A DNA stretch of 23,415 nt from Acanthaster planci (taxonomy: Eukaryota > Echinodermata > Asteroidea > Valvatida > Acanthasteridae), in contig NW_019091504.1 of the NCBI RefSeq assembly GCF_001949145.1, positions 7,246 to 30,660 on the forward strand, given 5' to 3'. The notes under the pieces are model-generated. The model was not told where the DNA came from, made no database searches, and worked only from the letters and a program-made list of their open reading frames with translations. Positions 1-11,645 of the stretch are shown here, one piece after another. The first letter of the stretch is position 1. Every line of letters begins with the position of its first letter. The translations under genes and the position numbers were made by a program.

Positions 1-575
1 TCAACATCACCCGCCGAGTCCTGCGATCCCATGCAGCAACGTCAACTGCTGGACAGCAACCCGATGTCTCGGCACCACAGCCAGATGATCAACGCAGTTT
101 TCAGCATTCATCGCAGAGCAGAGGCAGCAGCCATTCATCTTCATCTCGGAAATCCCAGAAGAATCTCCATTTGCGACAACAAGAACTTGCCCTTGCTAAG
201 CTACGCATGGAGATTGAAATGAAGTCAAGAGCGGAGCAAGATGAAATCGATGAACGGCTACGTGAGGCTCAGCAAGCTCGCCTTTCAGCCCTGAATGAAG
301 AGCAACATCTTCTCAAGAGAAAGGAGGCCCTCTCCAGGCAGTTAGAGCTGGAACTGCAGCTGCGGAATGCCGAGATCAACCTCGCTCATGCCGAACTTGA
401 CTCTGAACTTGTTTCCAAGGATACTTCAGGGGAACAGATTCCTTTACCACTTGAAGAGCCGAGCATTGGCAACCAAATACCTCAGCAGCAAGAATTGCAT
501 GCCAAAAATACAAATGTAGGCCATGATTTACATGATGGCGGCGATATGCAGTCATATTTACCTGCGCCACTGTCA

Positions 576-797
576 GCGATTACCATGCCTCAAGCTAGCG
601 CTGCTTTGCCCATGCACATGACCGTATCGCCACCGCCGGCGATCACCGTGCCTCAAGCGAGCGCTGCTTTGCCCATGCACATGACCGTATCGCCCCCGCC
701 GGCGATCACCGTGCCTCAAGCTAGCGCTGCTTTGCCCATGCACATGACCGTATCGCCACCGCCAGCGATCACCGCACCTCAGGCTAGCGCTGCTTTG
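576..797 (+). repeat. 63-bp in-frame tandem repeat in the gag region
   Basis: Three full 63-bp units (576-638, 639-701, 702-764) and a partial fourth (765-797) lie in tandem. Each encodes 21 residues of the pattern A-I-T-x-P-Q-A-S-A-A-L-P-M-H-M-T-V-S-P-P-P. The copies differ by only a few bases, so the expansion is recent. It sits between the coiled coil and the DUF1759-like part of gag and keeps the frame, so it would lengthen a Pro/Ala/Met-rich linker. Confidence 0.95.
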
Positions 798-2021
798 TCA
801 CTGCCCATGATGGGATTGCCACAAACACATGTTTCCACGCCCCAACCGGGCACCCTAACACAGGGCAGCTCGTATGTGACTTCCTTTTCACCCATGTACA
901 CGTACTCTGGGCTTGACTTTCTTTCCAGATCAGTTTCATTTCCTGCTCTAGGTACGTGTACAGCTTCTACCGTGGCCACAACCCAGACATTGTCCTCACT
1001 ACCCGCAGATGCAGTTCAGGGGCAGACGTCCACCTCCCCATGTGGCCGTTTTGGTCGTTATCCCATGGGTCTCCAAGCCCCCTCTCCGTTGGGCACCAGA
1101 CTCACACCGACGACTTCCCTTACTACGCCCCTACCATGTGCATCCGTGCCTGTGAGAGCCCTGCCAACTTCTTTGGTCGGTCTTTCCAGTGGCCAGTGTG
1201 TAGATCCTGTTTCCACTGGTAAGTCATTTCCTGAAACCTACCATCCAATTTCCCAGCAAATGATGCTGAGTTCCATGTTGGCAGCCTCCGCCGGGGGGAT
1301 CAATGTCGAAGTCCCACACTTCAGTGGAGGTGATCCCTCTGAATACCGATGCTTTGAATCCATGATCAATGGCTGTATTAAGCCTCTGATACACTTGAGT
1401 GAGCTACAGAAATACTTCATAGTGAAGTCCAAACTCAGTGGGCAACCAAAGAAGGATATTTTGGGAATGGAACATGATCCCGCCCCCTTCACAAAGGCTA
1501 TGTCAACACTCCAGCGGCTGTATGGTGACATAGGTGTACTCATCAGGGCAAAGATAGAGAAACTCACAGTGTGGCCGAGAGTTGCAGCAAGTGATGCGAA
1601 AGGCCTAATTGAATTCGCTTCCGCTGTCTCTGCCCTTGTCACTCAGCTTGAAAATGCTCCCGAGGGGGCGGCTGAGCTTCGAGCAAATTCCACTGCATGT
1701 GTTTTGCATGGCCGACTTTCGAGTCAGCACCAAACTGCATTCTTGAAGCGGATGGAAACAAAAGGTATCCGTACTTTCTCTTTGGTTGACTTCAACAGCT
1801 GGTTGAAGGAAACTGCCACTGTTGCACGCAAAAGGGTGCAGCTTGAAGACAGCCTGCGGGTTGGCCCACAGGCCAAACAAGATCATCGTAGACGAGGCAT
1901 TTCTGCATACCATACTGAGGGTGGAGGCAGAAGCCAAAGTCAGTCGGTAGGGAAAGGTATGAATGACCAGATTTCTTCAGTCAGCAAGTCAGCAGGCAGT
2001 GGAAAGAAGCCATTTAAGAAG

Positions 2022-2222
2022 GTTTGTCCTTTCTGCAAAAATGACCACTGGCTGTCTCGCTGTGGTGAGTTTGGCAAGCTTACCACCGAGGAGAAAATTA
2101 AATGGCTCAAAGATGGTCGTCGTTGCTGGCAGTGTGCACGCCTGCACCGGGAAGGGCAGAACTGTGATCTAAAGAAGGCCTGCAGAGAATGTGATCAACT
2201 CCATCTAACCGTCCTTCACAAT
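2022..2222 (+). other. Zinc-knuckle region of the BEL/Pao gag
   Basis: Residues about 674-740 of the polyprotein carry three Cys/His clusters: CPFCKNDHWLSRC, CWQCARLHREGQNC and CRECDQLHLTVLH. This spaced Cys/His arrangement is typical of the nucleocapsid part of BEL/Pao gag, where it binds RNA. It directly precedes the protease domain. Confidence 0.85.
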
Positions 2223-5200
2223 CTCATCAAGCAACCGGGCTATGGAATATATTACTCCAGTTTCAATCCCAACCTCTCCGCCTTCTATGGAGATGGGAAT
2301 CCATGGAGCCCAGGCCAAGTGAGCATGAAGATTGTGCCTGTTATCCTATACGGCAATGGGTCTCAACTTAAGACTCACTGTCTCCTTGATGATGCAGCAA
2401 ACTTCTCAATGATGCTGCCAGAGGCTGTCAAGGCCCTCAATCTCAAGGGGAAGAGAACCGAGATGCCTATTGCAACGGCTCGAGAAGAATGTACTCCCTG
2501 TAGAGGGACCGTGCTGAATCTTGAGATGGCACCCGAGAGTGACCCAAGTAATAGAATCGAGGTGTCCAACGTCTTTTCGTCCCCGATGCTGAGGCTGTCC
2601 GAGCACTCGGTCCCCGTGACAGAGCTTCGGCGAAGGTGGCCCCATCTCCGAGATCTCCCACTAACCGATTGTAAAGATGTTCACCCTCTCATGTTAATTG
2701 GTAGTGACAGGGCAGACCTTATTGTCCCAATTGAGAGCCACTTTGGCCCAGAGGGAGCGCCAGTTGCTGTTAGGACAAAATTAGGTTGGGCAGTGCAGGG
2801 CCCGGTGCTCACCGACCGATGTAGAGGGGAGGTGAATCACCTGCAAGGGCTTACTAGCCGTGAAGCCGATGAGGTTTTGCATGAAAGTGTCTGCAGGATG
2901 TGGCAGAACGATGTACAGATGTACAGCGAGCGGAAACAGGTCACCAGGTCCAAACAGGATCAGAGAGCAGTAGATCTTTTGGAATCTAAGTCCACGTACG
3001 TGGAAGTTAGCGGTGTCCGACGGGTGGCAACACCTCTCTTATGGAGGTGTGAGGAAGACACATTCTTCAGTCCAGCTTCCTCAGTTTTGCCAGCCCTGCG
3101 AAGAAATGAACGGCGCCTCGAGAAGAACCCTGATCTTGCAGAAATCAATCACAAGAAGATACAGGAATTGAGAGAAGCCGGACTAGTTAGTACTGTAGGT
3201 ACTGAGAGAAAGGTAAACTCCATCCAGCGCCAGTGGTATATCCCATATCACATCGTTAAGCAAAACAGCAAACATCGCCTTGTGTTTAACTGCGCTTTCC
3301 AATACCAGGGCGAATCCCTCAACGATCGTCTGTTACCCGGTCCTAGCCTTGGATCCACTTTGGTTGGAGTACTGTTGAGGTTTCGCCGACACCTTGTTGC
3401 TGTTTCTGGAGACATAAAGGCAATGTTTCACTGTGTCCAAACCCGTGAGGAGGACCGTTCCGCACTTCGTTTCCTATGGAGGGAGCTTGGGTCTGAGGCC
3501 GAGCCAACTCAGTTTGAGTGGAATGTGTTGCCCTTTGGAACAACCTGCAGCCCTTGCTGTGCCACATACGCTCTCCAGAAGCATGTGAAAGATAACACCG
3601 AAGATCCTGATGTAGTCAGAAGTGTACTTGAAGCCTTCTATGTCGACAATTGTCTGGACGGAAAACCGACTGCCGAAGAGGCAAAGGTGTTGGTGGAGAA
3701 GTTAGTCCATTCTCTGGGGACTGGAGGGTTCCCAATAGTCAAGTGGGCCAGCAATGTCCCGTCTGTAGTAAGTGGACTCCCACTTGAAGCCCGCTCCACC
3801 AATGCAGATTGTTGGATGAACCTGAATGGCAGTTCCCCAGAGGAGGCTGCCTTGGGTCCCAGGTGGAACTTTCAGGATGATACATTGAACTACCAGATAG
3901 CTTTGAAAGACCACCCGATTCCGACCAGAAGAACCGTACTTAGCGATGTCATGCAGTGTGCAGGCAAGGACCCCCTTGGCTACCTAATGCCTTATGTTGT
4001 CAGGGGTAAGATGTTGCTGCAGGAGCTATGGAAACAGCCTCTGAACTGGGATGACGAGATTGCCGATTTGGGGGAAAACGGGCTGCAAGCAAAACACCTC
4101 CAATGGCGAGGGGAGCTTGCAGACTTACCCAAGATTAGCATTCCCCGGTGCTACACCCCAAATCACTTCATGCCTGGTCATGCCAAACATGAACTGCATG
4201 TGTTCACCGATGCCTCAGAGAAGGCCTACGGTGCTGTGGCTTACTTAAGAGCCACGGTTTCCCCCTCGGATGTTAGTGTGAGGTTTGTGATGTCTCGTTC
4301 AAGGCTTGCTCCAAAGCGTGTTCAAACCATGCCCCGCCTAGAACTTCAAGCAGCCGTGAGTGGAGCTGAATTAGCAGACTTGTTGGACGACGAGATGAAA
4401 ATGGAGATGCCAATTACTTGTTGGAGTGATAGTACAACAGTGTTGTCCTGGATCAAGTCTGAATCCTGTCGGTACAACCGATACGTTGGAGCCCGCATTG
4501 CTGAAATCCAGAGACTCACTGACCACACAGTTTGGAGATACGTCGATTCAGGAAACAATCCAGCTGACGATCTCACCAGAGGTCTCAGGCTTGATCAGTT
4601 GGGCGAGAGCAGCCGTTGGCATTCACCGCCATTCCTGCTCCTTTCGAGGGAGCAGTGGCCCGTCTTGCCCGTCCAGAGTAAACAAGAAGAGGTGGAAGCT
4701 GAACTCAAACATCAAGGGTTTGCTGCACATACTGTTGCCTCTACAGAGCCACCACCGAATGTTGACTTCACTAAATACGCCTCCTGGGAAGACCTAGTTG
4801 AAGGTTACGCTGCTGCCATTTCCGACTCAAAGGGAGACCCAAAGCCCAACTTTCTTACTGCAGAAGATCGCTTGAAAACGGAGGAGCTTCTATACCGACA
4901 AGTGCAGGCTGACAGCTTTCCAGAAGACGTTGCGGCTCTTCGTGCCGACAAAGATGTATCTCGGAAGAATCGTCTCGTCAGCCTAGCCCCAGAGTTAGAT
5001 GACTTGTGCCAAGTTATCCGGGTGGGAGGAAGGCTCCGTCGATCCCCATCGATTGATGAGACGATGAAACACCCGATCGTGTTGGATCCCAAGCACCCTA
5101 TCACGCGCCTCCTTATTCAGGAGGCAGACAGTCGTCTCGGACATTGTGGAACTGGGACAGTTCTTGCTGATCTCCGCCGACGATTTTGGGTGTTGCGAGG

Positions 5201-6242
5201 CCGCCAGGCTATTCGCAGCTTGCAGAGTCGCTGCCCAGGCTGCCTGAGGAAAAGAGGGCGCCCCTCGGTGCCTAAAATGGCTGATCTTCCAGTTGCTCGT
5301 CTTAGGGTCGGAAAGCCTGCATTCTACTCTACGGGTGTAGACTGTTTTGGACCATTTTCTGTCTCTATCGGGAGACGTCACGAACAGCGTTGGGGAATTA
5401 TATGGAAATGTCTCACCACACGGGCTGTTTATCTTGACCTTTTAGAGTCTCTTGACTCTGATGCATTCCTTCTTGCCTTCAGTCGCTTCCGCTCCAGGCG
5501 CGGAACCCCTCATGAGATACTTTGCGATAATGGCACGAACTTCAAGGGAGGTCAGACCGAGATGACAAATGCCTTCAAGGCTATGACTCCAAGCCTCCAG
5601 GAAAAGCTCGCTAAGCATCGGGTGCACTTCAAGTTTAACCCCCCCACTGCACCTCACTTTGGTGGCACATGGGAGAGGGAGATAAGATCCGTGAAGTCGG
5701 CACTCTATGCGATCCTTGGCAATCAGACAGTTTCCCCCTCAGTCTTGTACACCAGCCTCACCGAAGTTGAGGCCCTTCTGAACTCGAAGCCGTTGAGCTA
5801 TATCTCCTCCGACGTGGCGGATCCAGATCCAATAACACCCTTTATGTTGCTCATGGGGCGGCTGGACCATGCGCCTCCTCAGTTGGTATATCCCGATGAG
5901 GATGTACTCAGTCGCCGCCGTTGGAGGCAGTGCCAGGCCTTAATGCAGAGGTTCTGGAAAGAATTCACTCAATCCTACTTACCCGCCATGCAGGCACGAC
6001 AGAAGTGGAGGGGTGAGGCAGATAATCTGAAGGCTGGCGATGTTGTCCTCATGGTGGACCCTCAGCAGGCGCGTGCCTCATGGCCTGTGGCGCAGGTCGT
6101 TGAGGCCCTGCCGGGGAGAGATGGCCGGGTCCGAACTGTAAAGCTGCAGACTGGTGGTCGAGAATATATTCGGCCAGTTGCCCGCCTGATCCTATTGCCA
6201 GCAGAACCAGATGCTGACTCCTCAGATGATCCGAACCCTTGA

Positions 6243-6414
6243 CGTAGGAGGGTTCAACTGACTTGATGAACCTCATGCTTTATATTATCCATCTTCATAA
6301 CATGTCTCTAAACTTTACCCTTTGCCAAAGCTATGGCACCCTTTTTTGTTTGTTAAACTACCCTTTATAAAAGGAAAACTTTTCTGGTGTTTTTGTAAAC
6401 TACTCCTCGCAGTT
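6243..6414 (+). other. Untranslated spacer between the polyprotein stop and the putative polypurine tract
   Basis: There is no credible coding content. The stretch includes TATAAAAG flanked by a near-palindrome (CCTTTATAAAAGG, about 6362-6374). It is most simply the 3' untranslated part of the retrotransposon. Confidence 0.5.
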
Positions 6415-6780
6415 AAGGGGCGGCTGTGTTGCGAAAAGTTAACTTTATCGGAAGAGCGCCACCGCGCGATGACAAAGAAAAAGGCTGCGAGACGATTGTC
6501 AGGCCGCGTGAGCGGAACGCAGAAAATCAGTACCAAATGATGGCCGGATAAAGGACGGTAGGGAGTCTGTTTCACCACCTTTTAATTAATCTTTTAGTTA
6601 AATGAGTAATTCATATAATTAGATAACTGATTCTTATAAAGAGTGATTATTTAGACACCAAATTCTATTGCGAAATTTCATAATCCCTTACTGTCGGAAA
6701 TACGTGCCGCTCCTCGATCACTATTGTACACAAACATTGTTGCGCCCTCTATATTATCTTACCCAAATGCATGTACTTGT
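6415..6780 (+). repeat. Probable polypurine tract and 3' LTR of the BEL/Pao element
   Basis: About 170 bp after the polyprotein stop, a purine-rich run (AAGGGGCGG, 6415-6423) is followed at 6425 by TGTGTTGCG, a plausible LTR start because LTRs begin with TG. A TATA-like TATAAAGA lies near 6636-6643, inside the proposed LTR. A second TATAAAAG lies outside it near 6366-6373. The right boundary is not fixed: several CA dinucleotides between about 6730 and 6780 could end the LTR. The 5' LTR is outside the window, so the pair cannot be compared and the call is inference. Confidence 0.4.
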
Positions 6781-6805
6781 TTTGTGTCATATGTTCTATT
6801 AGAAC

Positions 6806-6845
6806 GGGCTAACCAGGGCTAACAAGGGCCAACCAGGGCTTCCCA
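6806..6845. repeat. 10-bp minisatellite, four copies
   Basis: Four head-to-tail decamers of the form GGGCTAACCA (6806, 6816, 6826, 6836) differ at one to four positions each. They lie just outside the proposed 3' LTR. No function is apparent. Confidence 0.85.
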
Positions 6846-9800
6846 TGTTCGAATGTCTATGCAGAGATAAGAATAAACACAACCAAGACAGAGTATATGT
6901 ACCGTGTCCATGCCCAGTTTCTCCAACGGACATTTTTGGTATCCTACCACCTCGTTCCGCAACAGTGATGTTTCCGATGTGCCAATCTTAGGTAGGAAGA
7001 CCCTGGTCCAACCACCTCCGGACCCGAACCCACTGAGGTTGACCCAAGCCTTTCTGGATTGGTAGCAGCCAATGCGCTTGGATGAAATCTCAGGAATGTG
7101 CTCTATCAGGTGTGCTGTGATGGATGACATTTCTCAGCTCAGCCTTATGGTATCCAGGTCTTAAGGCAATGGGGGCTCATCTAATGGCAGCTAACCTGTT
7201 TGCATACGTATCAAAGTGTTTTCGCAGAAGGCACTGGCTGCCATGGAATCAGGGAAAAGGTAGTCATTGCGGTGCTTATGGGCAAGCTTGATGGTTTAAT
7301 ATTCAGCAATATGTTTGAATACGGGATCATCATTTAAGTGGTCAATTAAATTGTTCCAAATAATGCTACTCGTTCAACCTCCATGTAGTTGGTCTGGGTT
7401 AACCCTTTAGGTCCAGGAGCTTTCCGTAGCTGCTGCAAAGGTACATGTATTCAATTCTCTAAGCATTGCAGAGTGGGTAATCCACCTGTGCTGTCTGCAT
7501 ATGTATCGATCACGTTTCCTCCCACAGTTGTACACCAAAGCGAAGGAGTAACTATTAGACCCCGGATTTGAAACGCATTAAGGATAAATGCAGAACGAAG
7601 AACGGGTTGCTTAGCTACCCAACACCTAGGCCCCCCTATGACTAGGGAAATGGACACCTGTTGCTCTTTTGTTATCGCAACAGCAGTTGTTGAAGGAACG
7701 TTTAAGTCAGAGAATGAACTCAGAATTGTAAATTCGTGCTAGAATGGAAAGTCTAAGAAAAAGCCCTGAACTGCAGTTCGTGCCAAGAATTCGCTACGCC
7801 CATTCTTTTCATTAATCTACATAATAAAAGTAGACTCCTCATCCATTCTTCTTGACAGAATTCTGTACCTACTGGTGAAGAAATGGGTTCGAAAGAAAGA
7901 CAACAAACGTACCTCATTATTCAACTCAACTATATAAATTTAACTCCTTACTCAAAATCAGCGAATCCTACTAGCTTTTACTTCCTATTTCACATAGTTT
8001 CCAGCCACGCGCCAGCAGTCTTTTTTCAGTACGCGCTGGTCAATTGCCTTGTTCCACACGCATTTTGCAGTGCTCGCTCTTGAAATTGGTAACTTTCTAA
8101 TAAACTAATCTGTGGGCTTTGGGGGAGTCCGGGGCTGGTTATTGATGGGCCGATTATTAAAATTCCACTAAAATGGACACATTTAAGCAAGACAGACGTG
8201 AGCAAAGGGGGCCTGGCTGAGTTTCGTCTTTTATTATCTGTGACTGCATGCAACCTCAAACAATTTTTTTCGTAAATATGTGACCAGCAAAATAGCAACT
8301 TTACAAATCATATGACAGAGGAAAAGTAACCGTGAAATTTACAGCTAAATTGCCAAATACGACTTAAACATTACTGAATTTTTCATAGCTGGCAAGCGGT
8401 GTTTTCTATTGCATGTATTTGCAAGGAGATAACAACCACAATATTTTGAAGACGGACAGTTTGTTCCATTTTACTGCCTTTGTACACTGAAACTTAACAG
8501 AGACAAATGTTCGAGAAAGGCACATCAGGTTTGCCAATTTCTGCTGTAAGATTTTTCCACTCCATGAGAAAGCTGACATTTGAGTTTACTTTAAAAATAC
8601 AAGCTAGTCATTAATTCATTCGAGTAGTTTCAACCCTCAAAAATATATTTTGAGAGAATACTTTCAATTCATAACTAGAAGACTGCTAGCAACAGCATAA
8701 CTGAATGTACAGATCGAAAATACATGATAGTATGAACATCCGAATTGACCCTCAGGCTGGCAACCGCCTAACATGCTCAAGCTGCTAGAAGTAGATAGCC
8801 AGTGGAGTGGAACAACGTATTTTCCACGTGATTTACTACTTGAATAGAGATGACACTTTGTGCAGTTTCAATTAACCAACTGCAGTGAATGAAGATTTTT
8901 CTTCAAATATTTGTCTCTGTTTTCCACCTGTGAAATCAATTCTGTTAATGTGTAATATCCAAACATGATAATTTAATGATAAATTAAGTTCAATTTGCAG
9001 TAACACCATCTCCTTTGTGAGTTGTGTGTAGACTCTGTGAAGGTAGGGATTACTGTGGCACCCAAGATCATGATAACAGCTGATGCTGTTTGATGAGTGT
9101 TTGTTCATTCAACCATATCTTGCATTCATCCCAATCTCCGAGTTCCAATGCCCAATCCAACTCCCCATTACGTAATGTATCTCTCAAAGTCTAGCAGTTT
9201 CCGGGAGAAATGCAGGGCACACTTCCAAACACAACATGCACATCCACGAGACACCTTTTTTGTTTCTTTCCAAAAATGCAACTCACCGAAGAAATGCACT
9301 GTGCTTGAGCTCCTGCACACTCTACAATAAAACTCTTTTAAGATCAGAAGCAGGGAATGGAGAATGTGGCACTATATGTAAGCTGGGGCACATAGGCAGG
9401 TACAAAAACTACAGGTGCAACTACGGCTTTGCAAAAACTATGCATTTTGGACCCAGAAAAATCATACTCACATTACACTGTTTGATCTTGATGTGAAACA
9501 AAATAAGCAAGCGGAAAAGGGCAAATTTGCCTTTATAATTAAATACAATATTAACATTTCCATTGCACCCATCATGTCAACACCAACGTCATCCAACCAC
9601 TATGTCACTGTATCATGCCTTCAATATAAAACCAAGCCCTTCAATAGTTCACATGTACCTACTCACCACCTTGCAACCTCAAACCTTTCCAAATATTACA
9701 TCACTTGGATGCTTTATTCCATAACTTAAATATCTGCATAACAACCTCACAGCATTATGTACAAAGCATTTTAGACTATGCCAACATTTACAAGCAGCAT

Positions 9801-10939
9801 AACAGGTGTGGGGGGGAACAGTGACAGTGGAGTTTCCAGAATGGCGTGTCTAATTTGTGTAATTGTAAATCTTTCATCATACAGTTTTTCTTCAATCCAC
9901 TACCATTTTCAGAAATTGACATGTCAAAAATAAATAAACTTGCTGCCACAGTCGAGAATATCTCTTCAGAAGAGAAAGGAAAGGTCAACCCTACATGCTC
10001 AAGCAAATAACATATGTTAATTACTTTGTACAACGTGTCCATGTCAGATATACACGTACATTCCTGGATTAAACTTAATTTCATGCATACATACAAACTT
10101 TCTCTTTCACTCACCAGATATTTTAACGACGTGCATAACAGAAAATACACCTCAGCCTACTGAATGTGCTCAGCAAAACATTTGTGATGATAACATACAG
10201 CATTTGTGTAGAAGTATAAACAAAACACACGGTGATATTCACTACATTGTTTTCTAAGCAAAAACAGCACTGCTGTGATGGCAATGCAGGGCGAAAATCT
10301 CAGCTACTACTAAATGCAAGTCAGAAAAAAATGCTGAAAGAAAAACTGTCAGAAGAATAATATATACTTTATGAAATATGGTCTGCCATCTACTTATTGA
10401 TATCTCATGAATGATAACCTGAAGGAAACCAACAAAACTAAAATTCAAACATATTTTTGAAATATGAATTGCTGTTTTAAATATAAATTACATGGCTTTA
10501 AAATTCAACATGATGTGCATTTATTTTAATAATTTATACAATTTTTATCCTCATAAGACATAGCAATTGGAGATGAAATAATCATGCCTAGATGAGACAG
10601 ATGCTATCTGGGATAGATTCGTTTTGTCAAAATGCAGATTTGACGCAAACATAGGCATGTTCAGCTTGAACAAACAAACCAAATTCCAACTGTCTACAGT
10701 TTTCGTTTTCAGACACCACCAGGATAACCTCTGTAAAGGTTTCTACCTTGTGAATTGAATATCCTAGCAGTATTGATTGTAAGATCTGAAACACAAGTGG
10801 TTATGTTTACATGTAGGTGATAGTGAAATATAGTGCCATTGATTTTCTAATGAACTTAAACGGAAACAAAGCCAAAATCTACTTATTTCACTTTCAGATC
10901 AAAAGAGCAAACTGATAACAAAACACAAAGACATGCAAA
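6846..10939. other. Intergenic DNA with no recognised gene
   Basis: About 4 kb of AT-rich sequence with only short chance ORFs. One minus-strand stretch (about 6846-7130) encodes a fragment containing GFGSGGGWTRVF that reads somewhat like part of a secreted or lectin-type domain. It has no clear splice sites or partner exons, so I do not call it a gene. TTTATT on the plus strand (AATAAA on the minus strand) near 10520, 9714 and 8228 could be distal poly(A) signals for the CCPG1-like gene. I see no tRNA, rRNA or transposon coding region here. Confidence 0.6.
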
Positions 10940-11645
10940 GATGCATGAAGCTTTATTAATATTTTTTTAAAATAAAAAAAATTATTAGTTTGTGTGACAT
11001 ATTTTTCATATATTCATTGCAAAGATAATCAAACAAAATTGCCAGGTAAAAATGAGACCACAACCCTCAGCACCAAAATAAAACAAGCGTTATAGTATAC
11101 ACCCAGTTTAATTGAAATGAGTAGTATATTTTGGTTGGGTGAAGAAAACATAAAGGCCCAAAAATCCACTAATGTTCATCTATTTCAACTTGGCCCTGTG
11201 CCATCAGTAAGGATTGTAAGAACATTTTCAAAAACCCCCAAGAACTTGTATCTTTATGTTTAGGCAAATGATTCTACATGATTTTGACCCGATCCTTGGT
11301 TTCAATGCTTCAAACTTCGATCTTTATATACAATTTTTTAACACAGGAGAAACTTCACTGATGGTTGGGTTCATATTCGTTTAAATGAAAAAATAAAAAT
11401 GCACACTAAATTTCAAACCATATTATGCCATCGGTTCAGTTCAGCAGAGGGGCTTTTGGGGAGGCATTTCGTTTCAACACAGCTCACACTGCAGATCTTT
11501 ACTTAAAACCCATTTCTGCTGAGCTGCAGATAATTTCACAAAGACAACTTCGAAATCTTGCACGGATGTTTCACAGAAACCCAAATTATTTCGAAAAGGT
11601 TAAAATAATAAATAAATGAGTGATCAAAGCTTTCGTTCAATGTTC
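10940..11645 (-). other. Probable 3' UTR of the CCPG1-like gene
   Basis: This AT-rich sequence directly follows the TAA stop and runs to the first AATAAA. It contains an ATTTATTTATT stretch just after the stop (about 11605-11618), which resembles AU-rich instability elements. The boundary is inferred from the poly(A) signal only. Confidence 0.45.
10952..10957 (-). promoter_or_regulatory. Candidate poly(A) signal AATAAA of the CCPG1-like gene
   Basis: A canonical AATAAA on the minus strand lies about 690 nt downstream of the stop codon at 11646. It would give a 3' UTR of about 0.7 kb. It is the first canonical signal I find after the stop. Further ones lie at about 10520, 9714 and 8228, so alternative 3' ends are possible. 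Confidence 0.5.

Larger units (their letters stand above)
3..6242 (+). mobile_element. BEL/Pao LTR retrotransposon gag-pol polyprotein, 5'-truncated by the window edge
   Basis: One reading frame is open from base 3 to the TGA at 6240-6242, giving 2079 residues with no internal stop; the true start lies left of the window. Domain order is that of the BEL/Pao family. It begins with a coiled coil (about residues 55-136) and a Pro/Ala-rich repeat region (192-265). A DUF1759-like gag region (about 435-616) and Cys/His zinc knuckles (about 674-740) follow. Next come an aspartic protease of DUF1758 type (active-site region LLDDAAN, 794-800) and a reverse transcriptase with D1137 in motif A and YVDN at 1213-1216. 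RNase H has D1403, E1447, D1476 and D1522/D1523. The integrase has an H2C2 finger (H1698, H1714, C1744, C1747) and a D1780/D1842/E1891 core, and a DUF5641-like tail ends the protein. All recognised catalytic positions look filled, so the copy may be young. It lies next to, and convergent with, the CCPG1-like gene. Confidence 0.95.

Noticed and set aside
31-222. Short ORF at the left edge
   Set aside because: It is a shadow of the retrotransposon frame, which is open from base 3 through the same stretch and continues with clear domains.
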